Below, one piece after another: positions 1 to 9,475 of a stretch of 64,000 nucleotides of DNA (position 1 is its first letter; every line of letters begins with the position of its first letter). The notes beneath the pieces were generated by a model, which was not told the origin of the DNA, did not search any database, and was given only the letters and a program-made list of their open reading frames with translations. Made by a program: the position numbers and the translations under genes. The DNA lies in contig NZ_FUZE01000014.1 of the NCBI RefSeq assembly GCF_900168205.1, positions 46,207 to 110,206 of the forward strand, written 5' to 3'. Origin of the DNA: Chryseobacterium balustinum (GTDB lineage Bacteria > Bacteroidota > Bacteroidia > Flavobacteriales > Weeksellaceae).

Positions 1-428
1 TTTCTAAAACCTGCGAATATGCCATAAGAGCTGTTCTTTATATTGCCAGCCAATCTCATGAGGGAAAGCGTGTAGGAATTAAAGAAATTGCGGAAAACAT
101 TAATTCTCCTGAATATTTTCTTGGTAAAATACTTCAGAGACTTAGTCGTGCAGGTATCATATTATCTGTCAAAGGCCCAAACGGAGGATTCTACCTTGAT
201 GCAAACGGGCTGAACCGGCCTATAGCAGATATTGTAATAACTTTAGAAGGTGATGAAATATTTACAGGCTGCGGAATGGGACTTAGTTACTGCTCAGAAA
301 GCAACCCTTGTCCATTGCATAATGAATTTAAAAAAATTCGTAATCAGATAACTTATATGTTACATAAAAGTACTATTGGTGCTTTCAATAAACAATTACT
401 GGACGGTACATTGACTTTAAACAAATAA
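1..428 (+). CDS. Rrf2-family NsrR-type transcriptional regulator (5' end outside window)
   Basis: This gene lacks only its start codon and one further base, judging by the paralogue at 33030, which begins MFSKTCEYAIRA. It has an N-terminal winged helix and then the Rrf2 cluster-binding loop. With the missing start counted, the cysteines fall at 92, 99 and 105 (GCGMGLSYC, then SESNPC), the spacing seen in NO-sensing NsrR proteins that carry an Fe-S cluster. It sits directly upstream of the flavohaemoglobin gene, the classic NsrR target. The role as an NO-responsive repressor is inferred from family and context. It is one of three such paralogues in the window. Confidence 0.9.
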   Translation, partial: SKTCEYAIRAVLYIASQSHEGKRVGIKEIAENINSPEYFLGKILQRLSRAGIILSVKGPNGGFYLDANGLNRPIADIVITLEGDEIFTGCGMGLSYCSESNPCPLHNEFKKIRNQITYMLHKSTIGAFNKQLLDGTLTLNK

Positions 429-442
429 TTTTTTTTATCATA

Positions 443-466
443 ATAAAAGATATTTTTGTCTTTAAT
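443..466. promoter_or_regulatory. Palindromic operator upstream of hmp
   Basis: The imperfect inverted repeat ATAAAAGAT-N6-GTCTTTAAT belongs to the motif found at about ten sites in the window. A possible -7 box, TATTTTTG (451-458), lies inside the palindrome. A bound protein would therefore cover the promoter, which suits a repressor. Confidence 0.6.
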
Positions 467-482
467 AACTAAATTTCTATTT

Positions 483-1691
483 ATGACAATCGAACAAAAA
501 CAATTAGTAAAAGATACCGTACCTGTATTGAAAGAGCATGGTGTTTTATTAACTTCACATTTTTACGATCGTATGTTTCATTACAACCCGGAATTGAAAA
601 ATATATTCAACATGGGAAATCAGCAGAACAGCAAGCAACAAACAGCCCTTGCCATGGCAGTTTTAATGTACGCAGAGCACATTGAAGATCCATCTGTGCT
701 GTTGCCGATGGTGGATGGTATCGGTCAGAAGCATACCAGCCTTGATATTCGTCCGGAACATTATGACATTGTAGGGCGGCATCTAATAGCATCAATTAAG
801 GAAGTACTAGGCCTAGCTGCGAGCGTGGAATTATTAGACGCCTGGACAGTAGCCTATAACCAATTGGCCTCTTTGATGAGTGGCCGGGAAAAAGAATTAT
901 ATAAAAAGCATACCGAACAAAAAGGTGGTTGGAGCGGCTGGAGGCCTTTTGTAGTTAAACAAAAAGTTGTGGAATCAACTGAAATAACGTCCTTTTATCT
1001 TTATCCTGCTGATGGGGGATCAGTAGAAAGTCATTTACCCGGTCAGTATATTAGTTTACGTTTATTCCTACCAGAGCTTCAGTTATTACAACCGCGCCAA
1101 TACAGTATTTCGTGTAAGTCCAATAGCGAATATTATCGAATATCTGTTAAAAAAGAAGTGGGTAGCAAGCATCCGGACGGTATGATTAGCAATCGTCTCC
1201 ATAACCACATTACAGAAGGAAGTATTGTTGAACTTTCTGCGCCGGCAGGTACCTTTATATTGAATGAATCGACCTTAGCACATAAAGTATTCATTAGCGG
1301 GGGTGTTGGACAGACGCCGCTTTTGTCGATGATAGAAAATCTAACCAACGAGGCGGATGAAAATAAAGTATCTATTACCTGGATACATGGTTGTAGAAAT
1401 GAAGCAGTGCATGCATTCAAAGACAAGATTACTGAATTATCGAATTTCTATTCGAATATCAACCAACACGTCTTCTATGAACAATTGAATGAACTACAGA
1501 AAAACAAATATAAAGGCTGGGTAGACCTGGAAGTATTAAAAGAAAAAGTACTTGATCATAAAGCAGAATATTATATCTGTGGTCCGGCTTTATTCATTAA
1601 AAAACATTATAATTTTCTTGTAGAGAATGGGGTTCAGAAATCGGCAATTTATTTCGAAGAATTCGGTCCGGCTTCGTTGCATCTAAACTAG
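483..1691 (+). CDS. hmp: Flavohaemoglobin, nitric oxide dioxygenase
   Basis: This protein converts NO plus O2 to nitrate with NAD(P)H in the cytoplasm. From the ATG at 483 it is 402 residues, the usual family length. The upstream TTG at 456 is rejected because it lies inside the operator. The globin domain (about 1-140) has the distal HFY with Tyr28 and the proximal His84 in QKHTS. The FAD domain has RQYSIS. The NAD domain has GGVGQTPLLSM, YYICGP and the terminal EEFGP. It follows an NsrR-type regulator and ends in a strong terminator, so it is probably transcribed alone from its own promoter. Its role here is NO detoxification when oxygen is present. Confidence 0.97.
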   Translation: MTIEQKQLVKDTVPVLKEHGVLLTSHFYDRMFHYNPELKNIFNMGNQQNSKQQTALAMAVLMYAEHIEDPSVLLPMVDGIGQKHTSLDIRPEHYDIVGRHLIASIKEVLGLAASVELLDAWTVAYNQLASLMSGREKELYKKHTEQKGGWSGWRPFVVKQKVVESTEITSFYLYPADGGSVESHLPGQYISLRLFLPELQLLQPRQYSISCKSNSEYYRISVKKEVGSKHPDGMISNRLHNHITEGSIVELSAPAGTFILNESTLAHKVFISGGVGQTPLLSMIENLTNEADENKVSITWIHGCRNEAVHAFKDKITELSNFYSNINQHVFYEQLNELQKNKYKGWVDLEVLKEKVLDHKAEYYICGPALFIKKHYNFLVENGVQKSAIYFEEFGPASLHLN

Positions 1692-1713
1692 AATACTAAA
1701 TCGTTTACGGATC

Positions 1714-1766
1714 AAAGAGTACCAATATGGTGATAATATTCACGTCATTGGTACTCTTTTATTTAA
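1714..1766 (+). terminator. Rho-independent terminator after hmp
   Basis: A perfect 13-bp stem is formed by 1714-1726 (AAAGAGTACCAAT) and 1747-1759, followed by a T-rich run. It lies 22 nt after the hmp stop codon. Confidence 0.85.
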
Positions 1767-2103
1767 CATAACGTTGTAATACAACATATCCTTGCAACTT
1801 TAAAGCTATTAGTATAGTATGAGCTTTATTTAATTACTACCAACTATTAAATTTATGTTGCTGATTCAAAGTATATATTGATCGTACCCTTTATGTTAAT
1901 TCAGTATGTATGCTTAATCATTTAAAAAGAAACTGAATGAGGCTTGCTTAGTTCAATACCATATGTAATCAATAATAGTAACTAGGAACAATTCATATCT
2001 TTAAAGTTTTGAGTATCGTAAAACTGTTAGTATAATCTATTAAAAATAACCATTTAATAAGTCATCTGCTGATGAAGTTTAGTATACTGATCTTTAGCTT
2101 CTT
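1767..2103. other. Gene-free stretch between hmp and ccoG
   Basis: No convincing gene, RNA or repeat is visible here. The 60 bases next to the ccoG stop codon, read on the minus strand in the +1 frame, give a protein-like tail (KEAKDQYTKLHQQMTY). It is too short to call and may be chance. Confidence 0.4.
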
Positions 2104-3561
2104 TTACTGGATCTGTAATTTGAAAGGTCCCTCAAAATAAGTCTCATAAGAATCTATTAAATTATTTTTATTATCATATATGCCTATGGTAATATTTTGT
2201 TTGGAAAGATTCATCTGTGATTCTGGAAAACTTATGTTTATAGTACCTTTTGATATTTTATCACGATCGACAGTTATTTTATCAGAAGCACTATAACCAA
2301 TTTCAGCATTTCTCGGTTCGATTACTTTTATAGTGACAACTTTTTTACTATTGGTTTTATTGAGGAACGTGTAATTATATGTATTGATAATCTTACCATC
2401 TCTTACGAAGAATGTGCTACCTGCCGGCTTGATAAATTTTGCCTCCATCTCTTCACGGCTGGAAAGAAGAAATCCTTGAAACCCTAGCAATAAGACCAGG
2501 ATTACTGCGAAGCCTTTCATTCTGCCTGTAAATTTATACGGGCTGCCTGTTTCAATCTCTCTTTCTGAAGCGTATCTTATTAAGCCTTTAGGCAAGCCAA
2601 CTTTCTCCATTACTTCATCACACGCATCAATGCACGCCGTACAATTTATGCATTCCAACTGCTGGCCATCTCTAATATCAATACCGGTTGGACAAACAGC
2701 GACGCACTGATAGCAATCAATACAGTCACCTTTTCCGGTACTTTTCCTGTCTTCACCATTTCTCCATTTGGAACGTGTTTCTCCTCTCTTAAAATCGTAA
2801 AAAACGTTGATGGTTTCTTTATCAATCAGGACTCCCTGTAATCTTCCGTATGGACATACCAAAGTGCAAACCTGTTCTCTAAACCACGCAAACACAAAAT
2901 AAAAAGTTGCTGTAAAAAGAATCATGACAATAAAACTAGTAATATTGGCAAATGGCCCGCCTGATATTATTTGGAGCACATCCTCATAACCGACGATATA
3001 CATAAACATAATGTGGGTGATAATGAATGAAATAACGATGTAAACAGACCATTTTAAAATTCTTTTCCAAATTTTTTCAGTATTCCATTCCTGCCGGTCC
3101 AGTCTCATCTGTTTATTGCGATCACCTTCGATCCAAAACTCTATTTTCCGAAAAATGGATTCCATAAAAATTGTCTGCGGGCAAATCCATCCACAAAAAA
3201 TCCTACCGAATGCGATGGTAAAAACAATAATAAAAATCAGAGAAGCAATGGCACCTAAGGTAAGGATAAAGAAGTCCTGAGGATAGAAAGGCTGTCCCAT
3301 AATAAAATATTCTCCGTCAATGACGTTCAATAAAAAGACAGGATTTCCGTTAATTTTAATAAACGGTATTGCAAAATATATAATCAATAGAATATAGCTT
3401 ACAAGCTCTCTATAGTTGGTGTATTTGCCTTTTGGCTTTTTTGGGAAAACCCATTTTCTCTTACCGGTTTGATCCATTGTTCCTATGGAATCTCTATAAG
3501 ATTCTGGTTCTACAACCTGAGCTTGGCCGCCGCGCACGGTTTGTTGATCTATCTCTGACAT
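2104..3561 (-). CDS. ccoG: CcoG/RdxA-type polyferredoxin, cbb3 oxidase accessory protein
   Basis: A membrane protein of 485 residues with several transmembrane segments and a cytoplasmic ferredoxin domain. Two clusters are marked by Cys280/283/286/290 (CIDCYQCVAVC) and Cys304/307/310/314 (CINCTACIDAC). Additional conserved cysteines are in CGWIC (123-127) and CTLVC (232-236). The C-terminal part is an Ig-like periplasmic domain. In the family it takes part in reducing copper for CuB insertion into cbb3 oxidases. It lies downstream of ccoNO on the same strand, after 205 bp with no gene; the usual ccoQ and ccoP between them are absent. Confidence 0.93.
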   Translation of the reverse strand: MSEIDQQTVRGGQAQVVEPESYRDSIGTMDQTGKRKWVFPKKPKGKYTNYRELVSYILLIIYFAIPFIKINGNPVFLLNVIDGEYFIMGQPFYPQDFFILTLGAIASLIFIIVFTIAFGRIFCGWICPQTIFMESIFRKIEFWIEGDRNKQMRLDRQEWNTEKIWKRILKWSVYIVISFIITHIMFMYIVGYEDVLQIISGGPFANITSFIVMILFTATFYFVFAWFREQVCTLVCPYGRLQGVLIDKETINVFYDFKRGETRSKWRNGEDRKSTGKGDCIDCYQCVAVCPTGIDIRDGQQLECINCTACIDACDEVMEKVGLPKGLIRYASEREIETGSPYKFTGRMKGFAVILVLLLGFQGFLLSSREEMEAKFIKPAGSTFFVRDGKIINTYNYTFLNKTNSKKVVTIKVIEPRNAEIGYSASDKITVDRDKISKGTINISFPESQMNLSKQNITIGIYDNKNNLIDSYETYFEGPFKLQIQ

Positions 3562-3766
3562 TCAGTTTTATTATAATTTTAATGATTTTATTTTTGAAAG
3601 AAAGCGTTCATTTTTTCCATGGTCGAATTTCGCTGGACTTGGGTAACAGAAATACGCGACTGATAAAATGACCGGAAAATGATCATCTGTAATGTTTCGA
3701 AGAATATTGCATCATGAATTTTAAAAAAATGATCTTAAATTTTAGGAAGTTATTTCATCTTGTATT

Positions 3767-6028
3767 TTAATTATTATCAGCTGTTTTTATATCAGTTGTT
3801 TTGATATCTATGCCTAATCTCTGAAGATAAGCAATAAGCGCAATAATTTCTTTTTTCTCTAATTCTCCCTGAGGTCTTTTTGCATAAGCTTCCTTAAGGT
3901 CAGACGCTTCTATAAAGATATCTTTTACAATTTTCGCTGCCTGGTTATCAGCCCATTTATCTGCAGTATCAATCTGTACTTTTGTATATGGCACGTCAAA
4001 AGTATTTTTCATGAACTTAAGCTTATCGATCATTTGGGAGCGATCCAGATTATTGGCTATTAACCATGGATAGCGGGGCATAATAGATCCTGCAGATGTA
4101 GATCTGGGATTGTACATGTGTTTATAGTGCCATGAACTTGGGTTTTTACCACCTTCCCGGTGTAAATCGGGACCTGTTCTTTTTGAACCCCATAAGAACG
4201 GCCTGTCATACACGAATTCTCCTGCCTTCGAGTATTGCCCGTTTTTGCCGTTGAATCTTACAATCTCGTCTCTAAAGGGTCTTACAACTTGCGAATGGCA
4301 GGCATTGCAACCTTCACGGATGTATAAATCCCTGCCTTCCAATTCTAATGGAGAATACGGTTTTACGGAGGTAATGGTAGGTACATTTTCTTTGAGCATT
4401 AAAGTTGGTATTATTTCCACAGCTCCACCAATTGATACCGCAATGAAAGATAATACGGTAAGTAAAACGGGCAGTCTTTCCAGCCAAAGGTGCAGGCCTT
4501 CACCTTCTTTTCTTTTATTGCTGATATTTGCCAAAGCCGGAGCTTCGGCCGGCACTTCTCTTTGAAAAGAACCCTTTCTGACCGTAGCAACCAAGTTAAT
4601 AACCATTAAGACAGCACCTGAAAAATAAAACAAGCCACCTAAAAATCTCATTTTAAAATATGGGATAATTGCAGTTACCGTATCCAGCCAGTTTTTCCAC
4701 AATAATGTTCCGTCGGGATTAAACTGTTTCCACATTAATCCTTGCGTAAATCCTGAAATGTACATTGGAACCGCATAGAAGATAATTCCAAAAGTGCCTA
4801 GCCAAAAATGCCAGTTTGCCATCTTGACCGACCATATTTTTGTTCTCCATAAGATGGGGATCAGATAATAAATCATACCAAAAGCCATAAAGCCATTCCA
4901 GCCTAATGCTCCGAGATGAACATGACCTATCACCCAGTCTGTAAAGTGGCCAATTTTATTAATGTTTTTTGTTGCTAAAAGAGGTCCTTCAAACGTTGCC
5001 ATACCATAACAAGTTACTGCAACAACGAAGAATTTTAAAACAGGATTTTCTCTAACTTTGTCCCAAGATCCTCTCAATGTGAGCAATCCATTCAGCATTC
5101 CTCCCCATGATGGTGCTATCAGCATAATTGAAAAACCAGTTCCTACAGCCTGTGCCCATGCAGGTATTGCGGTATATTGAAGATGATGCGGCCCTGCCCA
5201 TATGTACACAAATATTAATGACCAAAAATGAATAATTGAAAGCTTGTATGAGAAGACCGGACGTTCAGCGGCCTTTGGTAAAAAATAATACATTAAACCC
5301 AAAATTGGGGTAGTTAAAATAAATGCTACCGCATTGTGACCATACCACCATTGTACGATGGCATCTTTAACTCCTGAATAAGCAGAATACGACTTCCATC
5401 CTGTAAAGGACAAGGGGACTTCAAGGTTATTGAATATATAAAGCATCGCTACGGCTATCCATGTTCCTAAATAAAACCAAATCGCAACATATAGATGTCT
5501 CACTCTTCTTCTCGCAATAGTTCCGAACATATTCATTCCAAAAATCACCCATGAAAACGTAAGAAGTATATCGATTGGCCATTCATGTTCAGCATATTCC
5601 TTAGATGTATTGATGCCCATAAAGAAAGTTATAAAGGTTATTACAACCATTAATTGCCAAGTCCAGAAATGAATCCAGCTTAATGTCTTGCTAAACATTT
5701 CTGTTTTTAAGAGTCTTGGTACAGAGTAATATACTCCGACAAAAACGCTGTTGCAGACAAAAGCAAAAATTACAGTATTGGTATGTAGCATCCTTATTCT
5801 GCCGAAACCGAATGCTCCGTTGGTATCTATTAACGCTTGTATCCCTCCGTTTCTTAAAATTTTTATTGACTCGTCATCAGTTCCAAAAATGAATTCCGGC
5901 AGCTCTGGATAGAATAACAGCAGAGCCGCAGTGAGACCAAACAGGAATCCGATCAGTCCAAAAACTATTGTTGCATACAAAAAGGCACGTACTATGGTAT
6001 TGTCATAGTTAAATTTCTGTGTATTCAT
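3767..6028 (-). CDS. ccoNO: Cytochrome cbb3 oxidase, fused subunits I and II (CcoNO)
   Basis: A haem-copper O2 reductase with high oxygen affinity in the inner membrane. Residues 1 to about 490 are CcoN: TM2 His (RMLHTN), CuB His (YGHNAV), the GPHH pair, the haem ligands in GHVHLGALG, and the catalytic Tyr six residues before the HH pair (YIWAGPHH). The remainder is CcoO, with a CNACH haem c site at 574-578. The 753-residue fusion is typical of Bacteroidota. A possible -7 box (TACTTTTG) lies at 6041-6034 on the minus strand, very close to the start codon. CcoP is missing from this locus, so the complex must borrow it from elsewhere or use the diheme protein at 9475. Confidence 0.95.
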   Translation of the reverse strand: MNTQKFNYDNTIVRAFLYATIVFGLIGFLFGLTAALLLFYPELPEFIFGTDDESIKILRNGGIQALIDTNGAFGFGRIRMLHTNTVIFAFVCNSVFVGVYYSVPRLLKTEMFSKTLSWIHFWTWQLMVVITFITFFMGINTSKEYAEHEWPIDILLTFSWVIFGMNMFGTIARRRVRHLYVAIWFYLGTWIAVAMLYIFNNLEVPLSFTGWKSYSAYSGVKDAIVQWWYGHNAVAFILTTPILGLMYYFLPKAAERPVFSYKLSIIHFWSLIFVYIWAGPHHLQYTAIPAWAQAVGTGFSIMLIAPSWGGMLNGLLTLRGSWDKVRENPVLKFFVVAVTCYGMATFEGPLLATKNINKIGHFTDWVIGHVHLGALGWNGFMAFGMIYYLIPILWRTKIWSVKMANWHFWLGTFGIIFYAVPMYISGFTQGLMWKQFNPDGTLLWKNWLDTVTAIIPYFKMRFLGGLFYFSGAVLMVINLVATVRKGSFQREVPAEAPALANISNKRKEGEGLHLWLERLPVLLTVLSFIAVSIGGAVEIIPTLMLKENVPTITSVKPYSPLELEGRDLYIREGCNACHSQVVRPFRDEIVRFNGKNGQYSKAGEFVYDRPFLWGSKRTGPDLHREGGKNPSSWHYKHMYNPRSTSAGSIMPRYPWLIANNLDRSQMIDKLKFMKNTFDVPYTKVQIDTADKWADNQAAKIVKDIFIEASDLKEAYAKRPQGELEKKEIIALIAYLQRLGIDIKTTDIKTADNN

Positions 6029-6126
6029 TATGCCAAAAGTAGCATAGCATTATCAATTATTTATGGTGTTAATCATCGAAAAAATAGCTATATTTATGAT
6101 CGTTGAATTATTATAATAACTAAGCT

Positions 6127-7011
6127 ATGAAGGAGGTTTATCCAACGTTTAAGATAGGAGGTCTGTCGACATGTAATTCTATTAGTGAAATGTTTACGGT
6201 TGATAAGTTTTCAGAATTCTTAAAGCGGAATCCCGGCACAGAGAAGGTACATCGGCATTCTTTCTACCATGTTACCTATTTTGAAAAAGGATGCGGTGAA
6301 AATTTAATAGATTTCAATTCGTACGATGTTATTCCTAATAAAATATTTTTTATGCGTCCGGATCAGGTTCACAGCTGGCGATTAGACGAAAATACGGAGG
6401 GTTATGTAATCAATTTTTCAACTACTTTTTTTGACCAGCTGAAGATAAATTCATCATTGATTGATCAGTTTCCTTTTTTCAATTTATTCGGAAGCGACCA
6501 AATGGTCAAAATTTCCGCACAGAACCAGAAAAGAATTAAGCTTTGTTTTGAGGAAATTATTTCAGAAATGGCTGACATTCAACCTTGGTCACAAGTAATG
6601 ATTGCGTCATTGGTACTACAAATTTGTGCACTGGCATGTAAAGAAATTACCACTGAAACCGTTTTTACAGACACCAATTATAATTCTTTGATATTAAAGC
6701 AGTTTATAGAAATTGTAGAAGTTAATTTTCATCAATATAAATTGCCCAAAGAGTATGCGGCTTTTCTGAATGTTACTCCTAACCAATTGAACTTCATATG
6801 CAAACAGCAGATCAATTTATCGGCAGGAGAAATTATCAGAAAAAGGATCATCTTAGAAGCTAAAAGGCTCTTGGTTAATTTTGATTTATCCATTGCAAGT
6901 ATTGCTGAAACGTTAAATTATTCCGATCCGTCATATTTCGTGAAATTTTTTAAAAAGTATACATCATTTACGCCTGATGCATTTCGAAAACAATATTACA
7001 TTAAGTATTAA
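6127..7011 (+). CDS. AraC-family transcriptional regulator
   Basis: A 294-residue protein with an N-terminal cupin-like sensor domain (about 30-140, with HRHSFYHVTYF) and two C-terminal helix-turn-helix segments. The second contains the family signature around YSDPSYFVKFFKKY and TPDAFRKQ. It is transcribed divergently from ccoNO and lies 33 bp before a Crp/Fnr-type gene. It may control either neighbouring oxidase operon, but no ligand can be predicted from sequence. Confidence 0.88.
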   Translation: MKEVYPTFKIGGLSTCNSISEMFTVDKFSEFLKRNPGTEKVHRHSFYHVTYFEKGCGENLIDFNSYDVIPNKIFFMRPDQVHSWRLDENTEGYVINFSTTFFDQLKINSSLIDQFPFFNLFGSDQMVKISAQNQKRIKLCFEEIISEMADIQPWSQVMIASLVLQICALACKEITTETVFTDTNYNSLILKQFIEIVEVNFHQYKLPKEYAAFLNVTPNQLNFICKQQINLSAGEIIRKRIILEAKRLLVNFDLSIASIAETLNYSDPSYFVKFFKKYTSFTPDAFRKQYYIKY

Positions 7012-7044
7012 ACTTATTCATTATTAACAATTATATATATCAGA

Positions 7045-7644
7045 ATGATTCCTGAAAAGCATTTAAAAAAATATAATTATAGTACAAAACATTACGATGT
7101 TGGAGATTTTATCTATGAGGAAAACACAATTTGCAAAAATTATTTCCAGATTATTTCGGGAAAAATCAAATTAAACAATTATTGTGAAGACGGTAAAGAA
7201 TTTATCCAGAATATATTTGAGGCACCTCAAAGCTTTGGTGATGCCTTACTTTTTATAAATGAAAGATATCCTACCAATGCAGTAGCTTTAACTGAATGTA
7301 GTATTATAGAGATTTCCGCTAAAGATTTTTTTGATTTACTAAAGGATAATCCAGAATGTGCAATAGACGTCAGTACAGGTTTATCCCGAAGGTTACACTA
7401 CAAAATGCTGATGTCTCAGCATGTTTTTTCTAAAGATCCGACTGTAAGGCTTAAAGCTTTAATGGATTATTTCAAAAATATGCACAATGTACACAAGAAG
7501 TCGAATAAAGAATATTTAGTTCCCTTAACGCGTCAGCAAATGGCGGATCTAACAGGTTTACGAGTGGAAACTGTTATCCGAACTATTAAGTTGATGGAAA
7601 GAAATCATTTGCTGACTATAAAAAATCATCTAATATACTATTAA
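7045..7644 (+). CDS. Crp/Fnr-family transcriptional regulator
   Basis: A 199-residue protein with a cyclic-nucleotide-like sensor fold (about 15-120) and a C-terminal winged helix whose recognition helix is in LTGLRVETVIRTIKLM. The N-terminus lacks the Fnr cysteine cluster: only a Cys in ENTICKNYF and scattered others are seen. Oxygen sensing by a [4Fe-4S] cluster is therefore not supported. It sits between two cbb3-type operons, 97 bp upstream of the second, and is the best local candidate for controlling it. An NO- or haem-sensing DNR-like role is possible but unproven. Confidence 0.88.
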   Translation: MIPEKHLKKYNYSTKHYDVGDFIYEENTICKNYFQIISGKIKLNNYCEDGKEFIQNIFEAPQSFGDALLFINERYPTNAVALTECSIIEISAKDFFDLLKDNPECAIDVSTGLSRRLHYKMLMSQHVFSKDPTVRLKALMDYFKNMHNVHKKSNKEYLVPLTRQQMADLTGLRVETVIRTIKLMERNHLLTIKNHLIYY

Positions 7645-7741
7645 ATACCGAAATTGAGTATGATTGAGATCGTATCATGAGGATTTTCGCTCATTGTAAT
7701 TTAGGAGAAACAAAAAAATAATTTTTTCTAAAATTAATACG

Positions 7742-9475
7742 ATGGATGAACTTCTCAATGAGCCTGGTTTACAAATCACTATTGTCCTTTTCTTGATTCC
7801 TGTGATTTTTGCACTTATTCTAATTTTAATAAGGGTAAACCGGATGATTTCTGATACAATTAAAAGAAGTGAGCTAAAAAGAATATACGAACATCTTAGC
7901 AGGCTGCAGCCGGGGGAAATCTCCGCTTTGGAAGAACGGAGAAAAGAACTTGAATTTCAACTTTCCGGAGATGAGCTTTCGGAAAATAAAGAGGTAAGAG
8001 ATCCTCGGGGGCTGATCGATGAGGCAAATGAAGTGCACGACATTCGTTTCCTGCAATCTAAAAGAGAAGAGGGTAGAAACATCATTATTCCAAATGATGA
8101 AAAAAAACTGATCCTTTGGTTTTTGGGTTGTAGCGTATTCTGGCTCTTTGCCGGTACCACGGTCGGCGAGTATCTAGGAATTAAATTTGTTGCGCCTGAT
8201 GCTGATCATATCAGCTGGTTAAGCTTTGGAAGACTTAGACCGGTCCATACAAATATAGTTTTCTGGGGCTGGGCATCTATGGCGATGGTTGGCTTTTCGT
8301 ATTACGTTATACCACGGGTGGGGAATACGAAAGTTTTCAACCTTAAGATCGGTTACATAACATTGATATTAATGAATTCAGCTGTTTTATTAGGCAGTAT
8401 TTGTTTAATGGCGGGGATTAACAACAGTGGAGGCGAATACAGGGAATACATTTGGCCGGTCATGCTGCTTTTTGCAGTGGGAATTATTATTAGTATTTAT
8501 AATCATATCAATACCATCGCATTCCGTAAGACAGAAGAAATCTATGTTTCAAATTGGTATATTGTTTCGGCAATGATGTTTGTGGTGGTTATCCTGATCG
8601 TTGCCTATCTTCCTTTTTGGCAGGACGGTTTGGGAGAAACAATTACTCAGGGTTATTTTATGCATCAGGGTGTGGGAATGTGGTTCATGTTCTTCAATTT
8701 AGGATTAATGTATTATTTTCTTCCTCAGGAACTTAATAGTCCGGTATATTCGTATAGTCTGAGCATACTTGCATTTTGGACGCAGATTTTGTTTTATACT
8801 CTTATTGGAACGCATCATTTTATTTTCAGTGCTATTCCCTGGTGGATGCAGACCATTGCTATTGTTGCCAGTGTTGGAATGGTGATCCCTGTTGCAGCAG
8901 GCAGCATTAATTTCATGATGACCATTCGCGGATCCTGGCATCGTCTGAAACTGAGTTATGTACTGCCTTTTTACGTAGTTTCTATTCTCTTTTATTTTAC
9001 GGGCTCGATGCAGGGGACGGCAGAAGCTTTCAGGGCAACAAACCTACTATGGCATTTTACTGACTTTACGGTGGCTCACTCACATTTAACGATGTATGGG
9101 ATCATTACCTTCATGCTATGGTCTTTTACTTATACCTTGGTTCCGAGACTCACTTCATATGAACCGCCAAGTATTACTGTAGGATTACATTTTTGGTTGG
9201 CATTAATTGGAGTTTTGGTATATACTGTTTCTTTGATGATTGGCTCTACCGAAAAAGGAATGATGTGGATGGAGAAAAAACCTTTTATAGAAGGAGTGGT
9301 AAAAATGATGCCTTTTTGGTTGTGGAGAGCAATTGGAGGAACTATGATGTGGATCTCGCATATCGTTTTCGCATATAATTTTTATAGAATGATTAAACCA
9401 AGAAAAGAGATACGTCTTCCTCATACCCCACAAGAGATTTTAGAAATAGTTCACACAAAACAACAAAGGTCATAA
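7742..9475 (+). CDS. Divergent cbb3-type oxidase subunit I with N-terminal extension
   Basis: This 577-residue protein starts with a TM helix and a charged, probably helical segment (about 35-115) absent from ordinary CcoN. A haem-copper core follows. The core keeps the TM2 His (RPVHTN), a CuB His (FMHQGV), the HH pair (LIGTHH), the haem ligands (VAHSHL) and the cross-linked Tyr at HH minus six (YTLIGTHH). These residues favour O2 reduction over NO reduction. It overlaps the next gene by one base (TAATG). Most of it is clearly different from the CcoN part of the fusion at 3767, so it looks like a separate oxidase lineage and not a recent duplicate. Confidence 0.88.
   Translation: MDELLNEPGLQITIVLFLIPVIFALILILIRVNRMISDTIKRSELKRIYEHLSRLQPGEISALEERRKELEFQLSGDELSENKEVRDPRGLIDEANEVHDIRFLQSKREEGRNIIIPNDEKKLILWFLGCSVFWLFAGTTVGEYLGIKFVAPDADHISWLSFGRLRPVHTNIVFWGWASMAMVGFSYYVIPRVGNTKVFNLKIGYITLILMNSAVLLGSICLMAGINNSGGEYREYIWPVMLLFAVGIIISIYNHINTIAFRKTEEIYVSNWYIVSAMMFVVVILIVAYLPFWQDGLGETITQGYFMHQGVGMWFMFFNLGLMYYFLPQELNSPVYSYSLSILAFWTQILFYTLIGTHHFIFSAIPWWMQTIAIVASVGMVIPVAAGSINFMMTIRGSWHRLKLSYVLPFYVVSILFYFTGSMQGTAEAFRATNLLWHFTDFTVAHSHLTMYGIITFMLWSFTYTLVPRLTSYEPPSITVGLHFWLALIGVLVYTVSLMIGSTEKGMMWMEKKPFIEGVVKMMPFWLWRAIGGTMMWISHIVFAYNFYRMIKPRKEIRLPHTPQEILEIVHTKQQRS

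Noticed and set aside
456..482. Earlier TTG start for hmp
   Set aside because: It lies inside the operator and -7 box, and adds residues not typical of the globin N-terminus.
2044..2103. Minus-strand +1 frame tail after the ccoG stop that reads like a protein extension
   Set aside because: The stretch is under 20 codons, lies after a clear stop, and cannot be distinguished from chance.
7742..9475. Second CcoN-like protein considered as an NO reductase
   Set aside because: It keeps the Tyr at HH minus six and lacks the NOR HLWVEG signature, so O2 reduction is favoured.
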